DNA of 34,433 nucleotides from an uncultured Bacteroidia bacterium (GCA_903927965.1 CAIYPA010000280.1:1-34433); one strand, 5' to 3'. Counted from the stretch's first letter, positions 7,119 to 15,356 are shown. Numbers and translations are program-made. The notes: generated by a model not told the origin, from the letters alone.

Positions 7119-8759
7119 TTAGTTCGTTTTCCTCTCCAACTCCTTCAACGTGTCGAGCTTCTTCTTTTGCAGGAAGCTTTGTATATCGCCGATGTGCTCC
7201 TTGATCTGTTTGTTGCCAAATTCATAAACCTTGGAAACCAAACCCGAAAGGAAATCGCGGTCGTGGGAGACAAGGATCAAAGTGCCGTCGAAATCCTGGA
7301 GGGCACTCTTGAGGATATCTTTGGTCTTCATATCCAGATGGTTGGTCGGCTCATCGAGGATCAGGAGGTTCACAGGTTCGAGAAGCAATTTGATCATCGC
7401 GAGCCTGGTCCGTTCACCGCCCGAAAGAACTTTCACTTTTTTTGTCATGTTGTCGCCCCCAAACATAAACGCACCCAGAATGTCACGTATTTTTGTGCGG
7501 ATATCCCCTTTGGCCACATCGTCAATGGTCTGAAATACAGTCACATCTTCATCCAACAACGAAGCCTGGTTCTGTGCAAAATAGCCGATCATTGTGTTGT
7601 GGCCCAGCGAAAGCTTCCCATCGTATTCGATTTCGCCCATCAATCCTTTCACAAGCGTTGACTTTCCTTCTCCATTTTTGCCGACAAAGGCAACCCTCTC
7701 GCCACGTTGGATGGTCAACGAAACATTTGAAAAGACAAGGTGGTTGCCATAACTTTTGGTCATGCTTTCAAGAATGACAGGATAGTTACCCGAACGTGGG
7801 GATGGTGGAAATTTTAATCGTAAGGCCGAATTGTCCTCTTCGTCGATTTCGACCAGCGTGAGCTTTTCAAGCATTTTGACACGCGATTGCACCTGGTTGG
7901 TTTTGGAATAGGTCCCCTTGAACCGTTCAATAAAATCCATGTTGTCAGCAATCATCTTCTGCTGCTCGTCAAACTGCTTCATCTGCTGTTCGCGCCGTTC
8001 CTGCCTAAGGGTCAGGTATTGTGAATAATTGACCTTGTAATCGTAGATCCGTCCCATGGTTACTTCGATGGTACGGGTGGTAATGTTATCAACAAAGGCG
8101 CGGTCGTGCGAAATCAGGATTACTGCCTTTGCACTGTTGATCAGAAAATCTTCGAGCCATTGGATCGATTCGATGTCCATATGGTTGGTTGGCTCATCCA
8201 ATAAGATCAGGTCGGGCTTCTGGAGCAGGATTTTTGCCAGTTCGATCCGCATCCGCCACCCACCACTGAATTCACTGGTTGGTCTTGTGAAATCCTCGCG
8301 TTTGAAACCAAGGCCGATCAGGATTTTCTCCACTTCTGCATCATAATTGATATCTTCGATGGCATAGAACTTCTCGCTCAAGGTTGAAACCTGCTCGATT
8401 AAGGCATAATAACTTTCTGATTCATAATCTGTCCTGGTGGCCATCTCAAGGTTCAAGGCTTCGATCTCACGCTCCATTTCAAAGATTTTGGCGAATGCCT
8501 GAGCTGCCTCTTCAAAAACGGTGCGGTTGTCCTCTGTCATCAGGTGCTGTGGCAGATAAGCGATGACCGCATCTTTTGGGGCAGAAATCTTGCCCGATGA
8601 AGTGCTACGCACACCAGCAATGATTTTTAACAAGGTCGATTTTCCTGCACCATTCTTCCCCATAAGGGCGATCCGGTCCTTATCGTTGATTACAAACGAG
8701 ATATCTTTAAAAAGGGTTGTTCCGCCAAACTCCACGGTAAGTCCGTCAACTGAGATCAT
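7119..8759 (-). CDS. ABC-F family ATPase
   Basis: ABC-F proteins are soluble twin ATPases that act on the ribosome, resolving stalled translation, and do not transport. The 546 residues contain two full ABC domains. The first has Walker A GKNGAGKST (34-42), signature SGGWRMRIELAK and Walker B LILLDEPTNHMD. After a charged linker with a glutamine-rich helix (EQQMKQFDEQQKM), the second has GKNGEGKST (around 356), signature LSGGERTRLA and LLILDEPTNHLD. There are no membrane segments. The short C-terminus lacks the long coiled coil of classical Uup, so a YbiT/YkpA-like housekeeping role is more likely. Resistance-type ABC-Fs usually have a longer linker, but this cannot be excluded. It is a single-gene unit with a -7 box just upstream. 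Confidence 0.95.
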   Translation of the reverse strand: MISVDGLTVEFGGTTLFKDISFVINDKDRIALMGKNGAGKSTLLKIIAGVRSTSSGKISAPKDAVIAYLPQHLMTEDNRTVFEEAAQAFAKIFEMEREIEALNLEMATRTDYESESYYALIEQVSTLSEKFYAIEDINYDAEVEKILIGLGFKREDFTRPTSEFSGGWRMRIELAKILLQKPDLILLDEPTNHMDIESIQWLEDFLINSAKAVILISHDRAFVDNITTRTIEVTMGRIYDYKVNYSQYLTLRQERREQQMKQFDEQQKMIADNMDFIERFKGTYSKTNQVQSRVKMLEKLTLVEIDEEDNSALRLKFPPSPRSGNYPVILESMTKSYGNHLVFSNVSLTIQRGERVAFVGKNGEGKSTLVKGLMGEIEYDGKLSLGHNTMIGYFAQNQASLLDEDVTVFQTIDDVAKGDIRTKIRDILGAFMFGGDNMTKKVKVLSGGERTRLAMIKLLLEPVNLLILDEPTNHLDMKTKDILKSALQDFDGTLILVSHDRDFLSGLVSKVYEFGNKQIKEHIGDIQSFLQKKKLDTLKELERKTN

Positions 8760-8779
8760 ATCAGATTTTTAATGAGCCG

Positions 8780-8787
8780 CAAAGATA
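8780..8787 (-). promoter_or_regulatory. -7 box for the ABC-F gene
   Basis: On the minus strand this reads TATCTTTG, a perfect TAnnTTTG box, 20 bases upstream of the ABC-F ATG. No good -33 TTTG is seen at the usual distance. Confidence 0.5.
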
Positions 8788-8896
8788 CAATTTTACCAAT
8801 TTGATTTTGTGTTGCAAACTAAGCTTGTTTTTTAATGAAATACCCTACCTTGTAACGTTTAAAAATATTTGGGAATCAAACTTTAGAATATTGTTT

Positions 8897-9625
8897 ATGA
8901 GAATGTTATCTAAAATAAATTTCAGCCAGGCATTGCTTCCGGCTTTGTTGATCGGGTTTTTTCTGACCTCATGCAGCGTCAGCAAAAAATATACAAAGGA
9001 GGCAACTGAAAAATGGGAGAAGGAAATTGCCCAATTTGAGAAGCAGGACAAGACAGAAAAAGACCCCGATAATGCGATCCTTTTTACAGGCTCATCGAGC
9101 ATCCGATTGTGGACAACTTTAAAAGAAGATGTTGCTCCTTATCCGGTTGTCAGGAGGGGTTTTGGTGGGTCCAAGTTCTCCGATCTGGCAGTATATACAA
9201 AAAGGATCGTTTATCCTCACCAGTTCAGGGCATTGGTTATTTTTGAAGCCAACGACATCACGGGGAGCAAGACCGACAAAACACCCGCGGAGGTGGTGAA
9301 ACTGTTTAAGGACATTGTCCACCAGGTCAGGGCCAAATATCCCGAAAAACCGATCTTTTTGTTCGAGATCACGCCGACAAAAAGCAGGTGGGCGGTATGG
9401 CCAACAGTTAAGCAGACCAACCTTCTTCTGAAAGAGGCTTGCGCCAAAATGCACAACACCTATTTCATCGAAACAGCCGCTTCCTACCTGAATAAAGACG
9501 GAGAGCCACGTACAGAATTGTTTATCAAAGATTTGCTGCATCAAAACCACGATGGTTACATAATCTGGGGCGATCTGGTCAGGAAGAAACTGGATGAAGT
9601 TTTGCCAAAGGTTAGCAAAAATTAA
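8897..9625 (+). CDS. SGNH/GDSL-type hydrolase lipoprotein
   Basis: I start at ATG 8897 because it opens a clean lipoprotein signal: a hydrophobic stretch ending in LTSC with C26 as the lipidated residue. The frame is open further upstream, but that part is not signal-like. The 242-residue protein has the SGNH blocks: GSSSIRLW, where S67 takes the place of the GDS nucleophile; RGFGGSKFSD for the glycine block; FEANDI for the asparagine block; and DLLH with D212 and H215 as the catalytic pair. It would be an esterase or acetyl-hydrolase anchored to the periplasmic side of a membrane or at the surface. The substrate is unknown. The aspartate of GDSL is replaced by serine, as in several Bacteroidota members. 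It is probably monocistronic. Confidence 0.85.
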   Translation: MRMLSKINFSQALLPALLIGFFLTSCSVSKKYTKEATEKWEKEIAQFEKQDKTEKDPDNAILFTGSSSIRLWTTLKEDVAPYPVVRRGFGGSKFSDLAVYTKRIVYPHQFRALVIFEANDITGSKTDKTPAEVVKLFKDIVHQVRAKYPEKPIFLFEITPTKSRWAVWPTVKQTNLLLKEACAKMHNTYFIETAASYLNKDGEPRTELFIKDLLHQNHDGYIIWGDLVRKKLDEVLPKVSKN

Positions 9626-9645
9626 AATATAATTGTCAATTTTCA

Positions 9646-9664
9646 CCCCAAACGCCTAAAGGGG
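9646..9664. terminator. Hairpin-forming repeat after the SGNH gene
   Basis: CCCC (9646-9649) and GGGG (9661-9664) flank AAACGCCTAAA, twenty bases after the SGNH hydrolase stop. Sequences of this form (CCCCAAACGCCTAAAGGGG) are frequent between genes in Bacteroidota. The stem is short, so termination is only a suggestion. Confidence 0.4.
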
Positions 9665-9785
9665 CTTAGCTTCTGAATATTGATTTTCAAATAAATACAG
9701 AATATCAACTTCAAGTAAATCTGGGGTTTAAATTCAGAACAATTTAATGTTCATCTTCTCTTATCAAAATAAAAAACGAATAAAT

Positions 9786-9793
9786 TACATTTG
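9786..9793 (+). promoter_or_regulatory. -7 box for the DUF4494 gene
   Basis: TACATTTG is a perfect TAnnTTTG box ending 18 bases before the DUF4494 ATG. The -33 region is not evident. Confidence 0.5.
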
Positions 9794-9811
9794 CGATAAA
9801 AATATTAGTCT

Positions 9812-10387
9812 ATGAATACATGGTTTGAATGTACAGCGAAATACATCAAGATGGATGAAAATGGCCACGAAAAGAAGGCCAGTGAAACGTACTTGCTTGA
9901 TGCGATTTCATTTACCGAAGCTGAAAGTCGTATTTTCAAGGAATTGCAGACAATGGTCAGCGCAGAGTTTACGGTGAGCAAAATTGCAAAAACCCGTATC
10001 ACCGAAATCATCCCTTCCGATACTGGCGACCGCTGGTACAAAGCGAAGGTCACCTTCATCACAGTTGACGAGGAAAGCGGCAAGGAGAAAAGGACTTCCC
10101 AGATGGTGCTTGTTTTTTCGAATGATATCAAAGAGGCTTACGATCAGATCATTCAGGCCATGCACGGGATGATGGCCGATTTCGTGATCAGTGGGATCAA
10201 CGAAAGCACCATCCTAGATGTCTTCCCCTACTTCTCTGAGAAAAACGACCTTCCTGTCAGTAAAAACCCGGTCGAATCGTTCCTTGCATCCAAAGAATAT
10301 TTTGATGAGACACCCTTTGAAGAAGATCAGGAAGGGATTATAGAAGAAGATTTTAACGATGACCTGGATCCGATTGAGGAGGAGTAA
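9812..10387 (+). CDS. DUF4494 domain-containing protein
   Basis: The 191-residue protein begins with the family-typical pattern WFECTAKYIKMDENG, followed by YLLDAISFTEAESRI. These mark DUF4494, a small cytoplasmic family seen widely in Bacteroidota, with no established function to my knowledge. The N-terminal 140 residues appear to be two similar beta-rich halves: each has a W-F/Y-x-A/C-K start and an F-x-E-A or I-K-E-A helix (residues 3-45 and 70-115). This suggests an internal duplication. The last 40 residues are a very acidic tail (EEDQEGIIEEDFNDD). No signal peptide or membrane segment. It is followed directly by a heptad repeat element, so it is probably a single-gene transcript. Confidence 0.85.
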   Translation: MNTWFECTAKYIKMDENGHEKKASETYLLDAISFTEAESRIFKELQTMVSAEFTVSKIAKTRITEIIPSDTGDRWYKAKVTFITVDEESGKEKRTSQMVLVFSNDIKEAYDQIIQAMHGMMADFVISGINESTILDVFPYFSEKNDLPVSKNPVESFLASKEYFDETPFEEDQEGIIEEDFNDDLDPIEEE

Positions 10388-10565
10388 CTGGCGGCAGGCT
10401 GCTGGCTACTGGCTGCTGGCAGGCTTCAAATGATGTAATTCAAATAGACCGGATAATCGGGTTCAAACGAGAGGCTGAAATGCAATATTGGTTGTATTTA
10501 TCGGATTCTCGAATAGGAGGATAAATAACTTCGGAACTTGCCAGCCGCCAGTTGCCAGTAGCCAG
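10388..10565. repeat. Heptad repeat element A (two opposed arms)
   Basis: The left arm has five near-perfect 7-base units of the form CTGGCNN (10388-10422). The right arm has four units in the opposite orientation, read as NNGCCAG (10538-10565). CTGGCTACTGGC (10402-10413) is exactly complementary to GCCAGTAGCCAG (10554-10565). The 115-bp centre carries no gene. The element begins on the base after the DUF4494 stop codon and ends about 120 bases before the peroxiredoxin gene. Confidence 0.85.
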
Positions 10566-10686
10566 ATGCAAAAAAAGGTTTCTAAAAATAAAGCTGACAC
10601 TAAACCTTTTTATATTATCGTCTGTTATCTAGGCATATTATATTGACCATTTAAAAGTTTTATTTATATTATTAAAAAATTGTTTT

Positions 10687-11319
10687 ATGAGTACATTAGT
10701 TGGAAAAAAAGCCCCTGTTTTTAAGGCAAATGCAGTAATCAATGGAAACGACATCGTTGAGAACTATTCCCTCGATCAGTTTATCGGATCCAAATATGTA
10801 GTATTTTTCTTCTACCCCCTTGATTTTACATTTGTTTGTCCTACTGAACTTCTTGCTTTTCAGGCGAAACTGGCTGAATTTGAAAAACGCAACACCGCTG
10901 TTGTAGGTTGCTCTGTTGATTCACAATTCTCACATTGGGCATGGTTGAATACAGAGAAGAACCAGGGTGGCATCAAAGGCGTAACTTATCCAATCGTTGC
11001 CGATTTATCGAAGACAATTGCTGAAAATTATGGTGTACTTGCAGGCGAATACGATATCGACGAAGAAGGCAAATCGATCTTTGTAGGCGGGCCTGTTGCT
11101 TACCGTGGCCTTTTCCTGATCGATAAAAATGGTGTTGTGCGTCATCAGCTTGTAAATGACCTTCCCCTTGGCCGTAGTATTGACGAAGCGCTTCGCATGG
11201 TCGATGCATTGGCACATTTTGAAGAGTATGGCGAAGTCTGTCCTGCAAACTGGTCCGAAGGCAAGGATGCAATGACCGCCAGTGCCAATGGCGTTGCCGA
11301 TTATCTTTCAAAACACTAA
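10687..11319 (+). CDS. ahpC: Peroxiredoxin of the 2-Cys AhpC type
   Basis: It reduces hydrogen peroxide and organic peroxides in the cytoplasm through a cysteine thiol that is later recycled by thioredoxin or AhpF. The 210-residue length is normal for typical 2-Cys enzymes. The peroxidatic cysteine is C51 in DFTFVCPTE and the resolving cysteine is C185 in GEVCPANW. The C-terminal extension ends in YLSKH. There is no signal peptide. The superoxide reductase gene follows after 36 bases, so the pair would convert superoxide to peroxide and then to water. Repeat element A lies just upstream. An AT-rich leader precedes the start, but I see no perfect -7 box. AhpF is not in the window. Confidence 0.95.
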   Translation: MSTLVGKKAPVFKANAVINGNDIVENYSLDQFIGSKYVVFFFYPLDFTFVCPTELLAFQAKLAEFEKRNTAVVGCSVDSQFSHWAWLNTEKNQGGIKGVTYPIVADLSKTIAENYGVLAGEYDIDEEGKSIFVGGPVAYRGLFLIDKNGVVRHQLVNDLPLGRSIDEALRMVDALAHFEEYGEVCPANWSEGKDAMTASANGVADYLSKH

Positions 11320-11355
11320 GAATTTAGAATCAATAAACATTTAAAATTAATAAAA

Positions 11356-11736
11356 ATGAAAATCAATCGTTACGAAGATATTTCACAAATCGAACGCGAA
11401 GCAAAACGCGATTACATCGACCGTCATTCAGCTTTTGTACATTGCGAAGCCACTGCAACAAAGGGCGAGAAATTCAAAGTCAAAGTTAAAGTAGGTGATG
11501 AGTACAAGCATCCCGATGATTTTGACCATTACATCAGCTGGGTCCAATTGTGGAACGGTGAGACAATGTTGGCTCAGGCTTCCTTTCTCCCCGGAGTTCA
11601 GGGTGGCGTACCAGGCCAGTTGGAGGTTGACTTTTATGTTGTTGTTTCAAAATCGTTGAAACTTACAGCACACGCTTATTGCACCAAACATGGTTTGTGG
11701 CAAAGTGAGGAGAAAGTTGTTGAAGTTAGCGAGTAA
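11356..11736 (+). CDS. Class II superoxide reductase (neelaredoxin)
   Basis: It reduces superoxide to hydrogen peroxide without making oxygen, a defence typical of anaerobes. At 126 residues it has the single iron-site domain and lacks the N-terminal rubredoxin-like (desulforedoxin) domain of class I enzymes. Likely iron ligands are H24, H52 and H58 (in HPDDFDHY, spaced six apart as in the family), C109 and H112 in AYCTKHGLW. The position before the first ligand is D22 rather than the glutamate often seen (E-K-H), so active-site chemistry may differ slightly. It is downstream of ahpC in one probable operon, which supplies the enzyme that removes its product. Confidence 0.92.
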   Translation: MKINRYEDISQIEREAKRDYIDRHSAFVHCEATATKGEKFKVKVKVGDEYKHPDDFDHYISWVQLWNGETMLAQASFLPGVQGGVPGQLEVDFYVVVSKSLKLTAHAYCTKHGLWQSEEKVVEVSE

Positions 11737-11914
11737 GTAAATTCGTTAAAAATAGATACCGGATTCTTACATCTGAGCCTATAATGGGTCAATTTTCGAA
11801 TAGATCGTTCACAAAGTTTAGAGTCCGGGAATAATTAGTTCATTTTATCCTTGTTTATAATAAGTTTAACTAAAATTAACCTTGTTTAGTCGATATTTAA
11901 GGAGAAAAATGAGC

Positions 11915-11922
11915 TAACTTTG
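11915..11922 (+). promoter_or_regulatory. -7 box of a candidate small RNA gene
   Basis: TAACTTTG matches TAnnTTTG perfectly in a gene-free region. A transcript would start near 11928 and meet a hairpin about 55 bases later. I see no clear -33 TTTG at 19 bases. Confidence 0.45.
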
Positions 11923-11927
11923 TCCCA

Positions 11928-12007
11928 TTGCTGAAGAGCAGGTTTTTTCATAGGATTTAGGTTAGTTAGGTTAGGTTAGGAGAGGGCATCGCTAGGTGCC
12001 CTCTTTC
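11928..12007 (+). ncRNA. Candidate small RNA of about 80 nt
   Basis: A perfect -7 box lies immediately upstream and an 8-bp hairpin, AGAGGGCA (11981-11988) with TGCCCTCT (11997-12004), closes the unit, extended by G-U pairs and followed by TTC. Between them is an unusual G/T-rich run of TTAGG-like repeats (11956-11980) and no reading frame worth naming. It lies after the superoxide reductase gene and converges on hydF. I do not recognise a known RNA family. The hairpin could instead just be a terminator of the ahpC operon. Confidence 0.4.
11981..12004 (+). terminator. Hairpin between superoxide reductase and hydF
   Basis: Perfect 8-bp arms AGAGGGCA and TGCCCTCT with an 8-base loop, followed on the plus strand by a short pyrimidine run. 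It sits 20 bases beyond the hydF stop on the opposite strand. The minus-strand side has no T run, so it favours plus-strand termination. Confidence 0.6.
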
Positions 12008-12023
12008 TACATTTATGCCTTGC

Positions 12024-13298
12024 TCATTCCAAAGTCCAAGGCTTTACTACCCGGTCCAATGTTCTTTCACCCTGAATATAAGATAGGAAAATGCCGTAAT
12101 TTGTGATTGGAATCCCAGTCGCATTGAGATTGCGAAGGCGGGCAGCCATTTGCTGATTCGAAATCATACATCCGCCACAATGGACCACCAGTTTATAATT
12201 CAGGATTTCTGAACCATTGAACAATTCGCGTCCAAAAGCATGGTCCACAATGACTCCTGGGCGCAACTTTTTCAGATGGTTTGGAATTTGAACAGTCCCG
12301 ATATCTTCGGCGATCCTTGAGTGGTTACAGGCTTCTGCAATCAGAATATGGTCACCTGCTACAAGGGAATTGATAACCCTGACCCCATCAACAAACTCCT
12401 TCAACCGTCCCCGGCTCATGTAATTGATCATCATAATCGAAAATGTTGTCAGGGCCAAATCAAGAGAAACCCAGTCTTTCATGATATCCATAGCTTGTGA
12501 ATCAGTAATGACAGCTTTTGGTTTTCGTATGAAACTTCCAATAAAGTTATTCCATCTTTCCCGTTCGGCAGGATCTCCCGACCTTGCTTTCGTTAGGTTC
12601 ATCCTGTACGAAACGGGGAAAGCCCAATTTCTGGTAATGTATTCTTCGGCCATTGCCTGAGGACGAAGGTATCTCCCCGGCGGAGTCTCTTCGTCCATTG
12701 GGATATTCAGAATATAGAATTCCCCTTCTTCAACAAATGGCAATAATGGTGCTTTAAAGTTTCTGGGAATATAATAATCGATGATTGTAAGTAGCAAATT
12801 TTGCCTAAATTCATGATCTACTGCACTTAGTATAATCATTGGGAAAGCCGGTAAACTGGATACCAAAGTTTTAATATCATCAATCAGACTTATATCGTAT
12901 GGACGGAAAAGATTATAGACAATGATCAGTTGTTTCCCCAATTCCATTGTTTCGTTGATGATCTGATTCTCGGTTTCAAATTCATGGGTTGAAGGATCGA
13001 TCACCAACAATACCAGGTCACATTCTTTCAAGGTATTAAGGCTCTTCCCCCTTTTTTTTTCACCAAGCCCACCTTGCTCGTCAAAACCAGCCGTATCAAT
13101 CAGTTTCACAGGCCCCAGACCATGAATTTCTGCCAGTGTAATTTTTGTGTCGGCTGTTGTACCGGGCGTCGGATCGACAATCGAAGTCTCCTGTTGTGTT
13201 ATCAGGTTCATCAGCGAGCTCTTCCCTGAATTCATTTTTCCAAAAATCCCAATGATATCGCGTTCTGTCATAATAGGTTTACTTTTACTGATTTCCAA
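12024..13298 (-). CDS. hydF: [FeFe]-hydrogenase H-cluster maturation GTPase HydF
   Basis: HydF is the scaffold on which the di-iron part of the H-cluster is built before transfer to the hydrogenase. The 424 residues show an N-terminal GTPase domain with P-loop GKMNSGKS (20-27), G2-like TPGTT and DTAGFDE, then a dimerisation domain. The C-terminal iron-sulfur domain carries C324-x-H326, then 46 residues, then H373-C374-x-x-C377, which fits the family pattern CxHx(46-53)HCxxC. An alternative start at M10 would leave the P-loop intact. HydE, HydG and the hydrogenase are not in this window, so the maturation genes are scattered in this genome. Its presence implies fermentative or bidirectional hydrogen metabolism. 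Confidence 0.96.
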   Translation of the reverse strand: MEISKSKPIMTERDIIGIFGKMNSGKSSLMNLITQQETSIVDPTPGTTADTKITLAEIHGLGPVKLIDTAGFDEQGGLGEKKRGKSLNTLKECDLVLLVIDPSTHEFETENQIINETMELGKQLIIVYNLFRPYDISLIDDIKTLVSSLPAFPMIILSAVDHEFRQNLLLTIIDYYIPRNFKAPLLPFVEEGEFYILNIPMDEETPPGRYLRPQAMAEEYITRNWAFPVSYRMNLTKARSGDPAERERWNNFIGSFIRKPKAVITDSQAMDIMKDWVSLDLALTTFSIMMINYMSRGRLKEFVDGVRVINSLVAGDHILIAEACNHSRIAEDIGTVQIPNHLKKLRPGVIVDHAFGRELFNGSEILNYKLVVHCGGCMISNQQMAARLRNLNATGIPITNYGIFLSYIQGERTLDRVVKPWTLE

Positions 13299-13334
13299 TC
13301 GAAAAGGAAAGGTTAAAAATAAGGTTTTTCTTAT

Positions 13335-13342
13335 TAGTTTTG
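13335..13342 (+). promoter_or_regulatory. -7 box for coaD
   Basis: TAGTTTTG fits TAnnTTTG and ends 18 bases before the chosen coaD ATG at 13361. It overlaps the ATG at 13340, which argues against using that upstream start. Confidence 0.45.
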
Positions 13343-13360
13343 CAACTTAAAATCTCTGTT

Positions 13361-13837
13361 ATGGAAAGAATTGCAATTTTTCCGGGTTCCTTCGATCCTT
13401 TTACCCTTGGTCATGAATCAATCGTTAAACGGGCTTTGCCACTGTTCGACCAGATTATCATTATGATAGGTTATAATTCGAATAAAAAGCCCTATTACCC
13501 TCTTGCCAAAAGAAAAGAGTGGATCAAGCGCGTGTTTGAAAACGAACCTAAAATTAAGGTAGGGAAATTTGACGGACTGACCGTTGACTATTGCAAAAGG
13601 GTGCATGCCCAATACATATTGCGTGGATTAAGGACTGCCTCGGATTTTGAATATGAAAGGGCTATCGGACAGATCAATAAGCAAATGTACACTGATATAG
13701 AGACTGTTTTTTTATTGACCACTCCCGAAACGACAGCAATCTCCTCCACCATAGTTAGGGATATCCTTCGGCACAGAGGCGATGCAAGCCTTTTCCTCCC
13801 GGCTTGCCTTAATATTTCTGAATTCTACGAAGATTAA
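13361..13837 (+). CDS. coaD: Phosphopantetheine adenylyltransferase
   Basis: CoaD joins ATP and 4'-phosphopantetheine to form dephospho-CoA, the fourth step of coenzyme A synthesis, in the cytoplasm. The chosen ATG gives the standard N-terminus MERIAIFPGSFDPFTLGH, where the T-x-G-H motif binds ATP, and a normal length of 158 residues. The conserved ILRGLRTASDFEYE and the C-terminal ISSTIVRD, which contacts ATP, are present. An in-frame ATG seven codons earlier lies inside the predicted -7 box and is less likely. It is divergent from hydF. The next gene begins 22 bases after its stop and may be co-transcribed. Confidence 0.96.
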   Translation: MERIAIFPGSFDPFTLGHESIVKRALPLFDQIIIMIGYNSNKKPYYPLAKRKEWIKRVFENEPKIKVGKFDGLTVDYCKRVHAQYILRGLRTASDFEYERAIGQINKQMYTDIETVFLLTTPETTAISSTIVRDILRHRGDASLFLPACLNISEFYED

Positions 13838-13859
13838 AAAAGGGTTTCTGGACTATTCT

Positions 13860-15302
13860 ATGCGCAACTTTCTATATATCTGTATATTAATTATTTCATT
13901 CCTCTATACCAATCTGTTACAAGCCCAGGAAACAGTAATCGCAGGTAAAGCAACTGATTACTGCGGTAAGGAAATTTCTTTCTACACCATTCCTGATCCC
14001 TTACTTTCCCAAAGGTTAATACTCGGAACAACCAAAGTCGCAGCGGATGGAAACTTCATGCTGCGATTGCCTGTTAATCAGATTATTGAAATATATTCCG
14101 ATCTGGAAAAATACTGTGCAACAATGGTTGTCGAGCCTGGGAAAAAATATACAGTCGTATTGCCCCCTTTTTCGCTCCGTACGTTGGATGAGGCAAAAAG
14201 TGCCTTTTTCAAACCCGCACCCTATTGGTTAGGGTTGCCTGAAACAGGAAAAAGTGACCTGAATTTTTTGGTTCGCTCATTCATAACCGATTATAACGCT
14301 GAAACAGTAAAAAGCACTGCCCAGATCTATCAAATGGGATCAAAAGAAACAGTTGGTCAGATTATTGAACGTTTAGAAAAAAAATATCCTGACAGTTCGG
14401 ATGGTTATGTCCATATATTAAAACAATACGCATATGCTGAATTGGAATATGCTGTTAATCAAACTATTCCAGAGGTTGTAATCCAAAAATATTTTGCTAA
14501 AAATCCCATACGTTTGCAGCACCCTTCCTATCAGAAAGCATTCAATCTTATTTTTACCGATTATCTACGTAAACTTTCGCAGGATTCAAGATATCAGAAA
14601 TTGGTTAATATTACAAATTCAGGAGATTATAAAAGTCTTGTTGCTTTTTTTGAAAACAGGGGGTACCTAAAAGAGTTTGCCGAACTGGTCGTCTTAAAAG
14701 GTTTGGATGATGGTTATTATTCGGGGAAGTTCAGAAAAGAGGGGATCATCAAAGCATTTGAAACGGCACAAACAACATCCTCCACACCCAAACTAAACGT
14801 TTTTGCAAAACAGATCGAAGCCAAGCTTTCAATTATGTCGGTGGGAAGTGTGGCTCCAATTTTCAAACTGTCAAACACAAAAAATGAACAGGTTTCTTTC
14901 GATAAATTCAAGGGAAAGTTCATCTATCTTTCATTTGTCAATAGCAGGAGTTCGGATTCACGGACAGAACTCGACTCCCTTGTTTCTATAGAGAAAGAGC
15001 TCAGGCAGGTTTTGAGCATTGTATCGATTGCCACTGATGATGATTTCAACCGTGCTGTTCAATTGTGGAAGAGTAAGGGCTATACATGGGAATTGCTGGA
15101 CGGATCGAAGCAAAAACAGCTGATCATGGATTATAATGCGGCAGTATCACCCTCGTTTTACCTGATTGCGCCTGACCGGAAGTTGATCCTTTCTCCTGCA
15201 TTGGCACCATCGCACGGGTTTGAACCCATGTTTATAAAATTATTCAGGGATTACAATTTTAAACTTCAACGAAAACCGCCAAAAGAACCGATTAAGTTTT
15301 AA
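13860..15302 (+). CDS. Secreted thioredoxin-fold protein lacking CXXC
   Basis: I start at ATG 13860, just after coaD, because it opens a signal peptide (LYICILIISFLYTNLLQAQ) with a likely cut after QAQ. The 480-residue protein has an N-terminal beta domain resembling the DUF4369-like front of Bacteroidota thiol-disulfide proteins. A helical middle follows (about 130-340), then a C-terminal AhpC/TSA-Redoxin fold starting at VGSVAPIFKLSN. In that fold the strand FIYLSFVN should lead into the W-C-x-x-C site, but here it reads SRSSDSR (about 362-368), with serines and no cysteine. The characteristic cis-proline strand (SPSFYLIAPDRK) is kept. It therefore cannot do thiol exchange in the usual way. 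It would act in the periplasm, perhaps as a binding protein or chaperone. Confidence 0.8.
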   Translation: MRNFLYICILIISFLYTNLLQAQETVIAGKATDYCGKEISFYTIPDPLLSQRLILGTTKVAADGNFMLRLPVNQIIEIYSDLEKYCATMVVEPGKKYTVVLPPFSLRTLDEAKSAFFKPAPYWLGLPETGKSDLNFLVRSFITDYNAETVKSTAQIYQMGSKETVGQIIERLEKKYPDSSDGYVHILKQYAYAELEYAVNQTIPEVVIQKYFAKNPIRLQHPSYQKAFNLIFTDYLRKLSQDSRYQKLVNITNSGDYKSLVAFFENRGYLKEFAELVVLKGLDDGYYSGKFRKEGIIKAFETAQTTSSTPKLNVFAKQIEAKLSIMSVGSVAPIFKLSNTKNEQVSFDKFKGKFIYLSFVNSRSSDSRTELDSLVSIEKELRQVLSIVSIATDDDFNRAVQLWKSKGYTWELLDGSKQKQLIMDYNAAVSPSFYLIAPDRKLILSPALAPSHGFEPMFIKLFRDYNFKLQRKPPKEPIKF

Positions 15303-15331
15303 AATCCACCTTTTTTGTGAATCAATCTTAC

Positions 15332-15339
15332 TATTTTTG
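15332..15339 (+). promoter_or_regulatory. -7 box for the sensor kinase gene
   Basis: TATTTTTG matches TAnnTTTG perfectly, 17 bases before the kinase ATG. A TTTG lies only 14 bases upstream, closer than the normal 19. Confidence 0.45.
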
Positions 15340-15356
15340 AGCCATTAATTAAGTAA

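Noticed and set aside
9119-9646. Minus-strand frame of 175 codons
   Set aside because: It is antisense to the SGNH hydrolase, which shows signal peptide and catalytic blocks.
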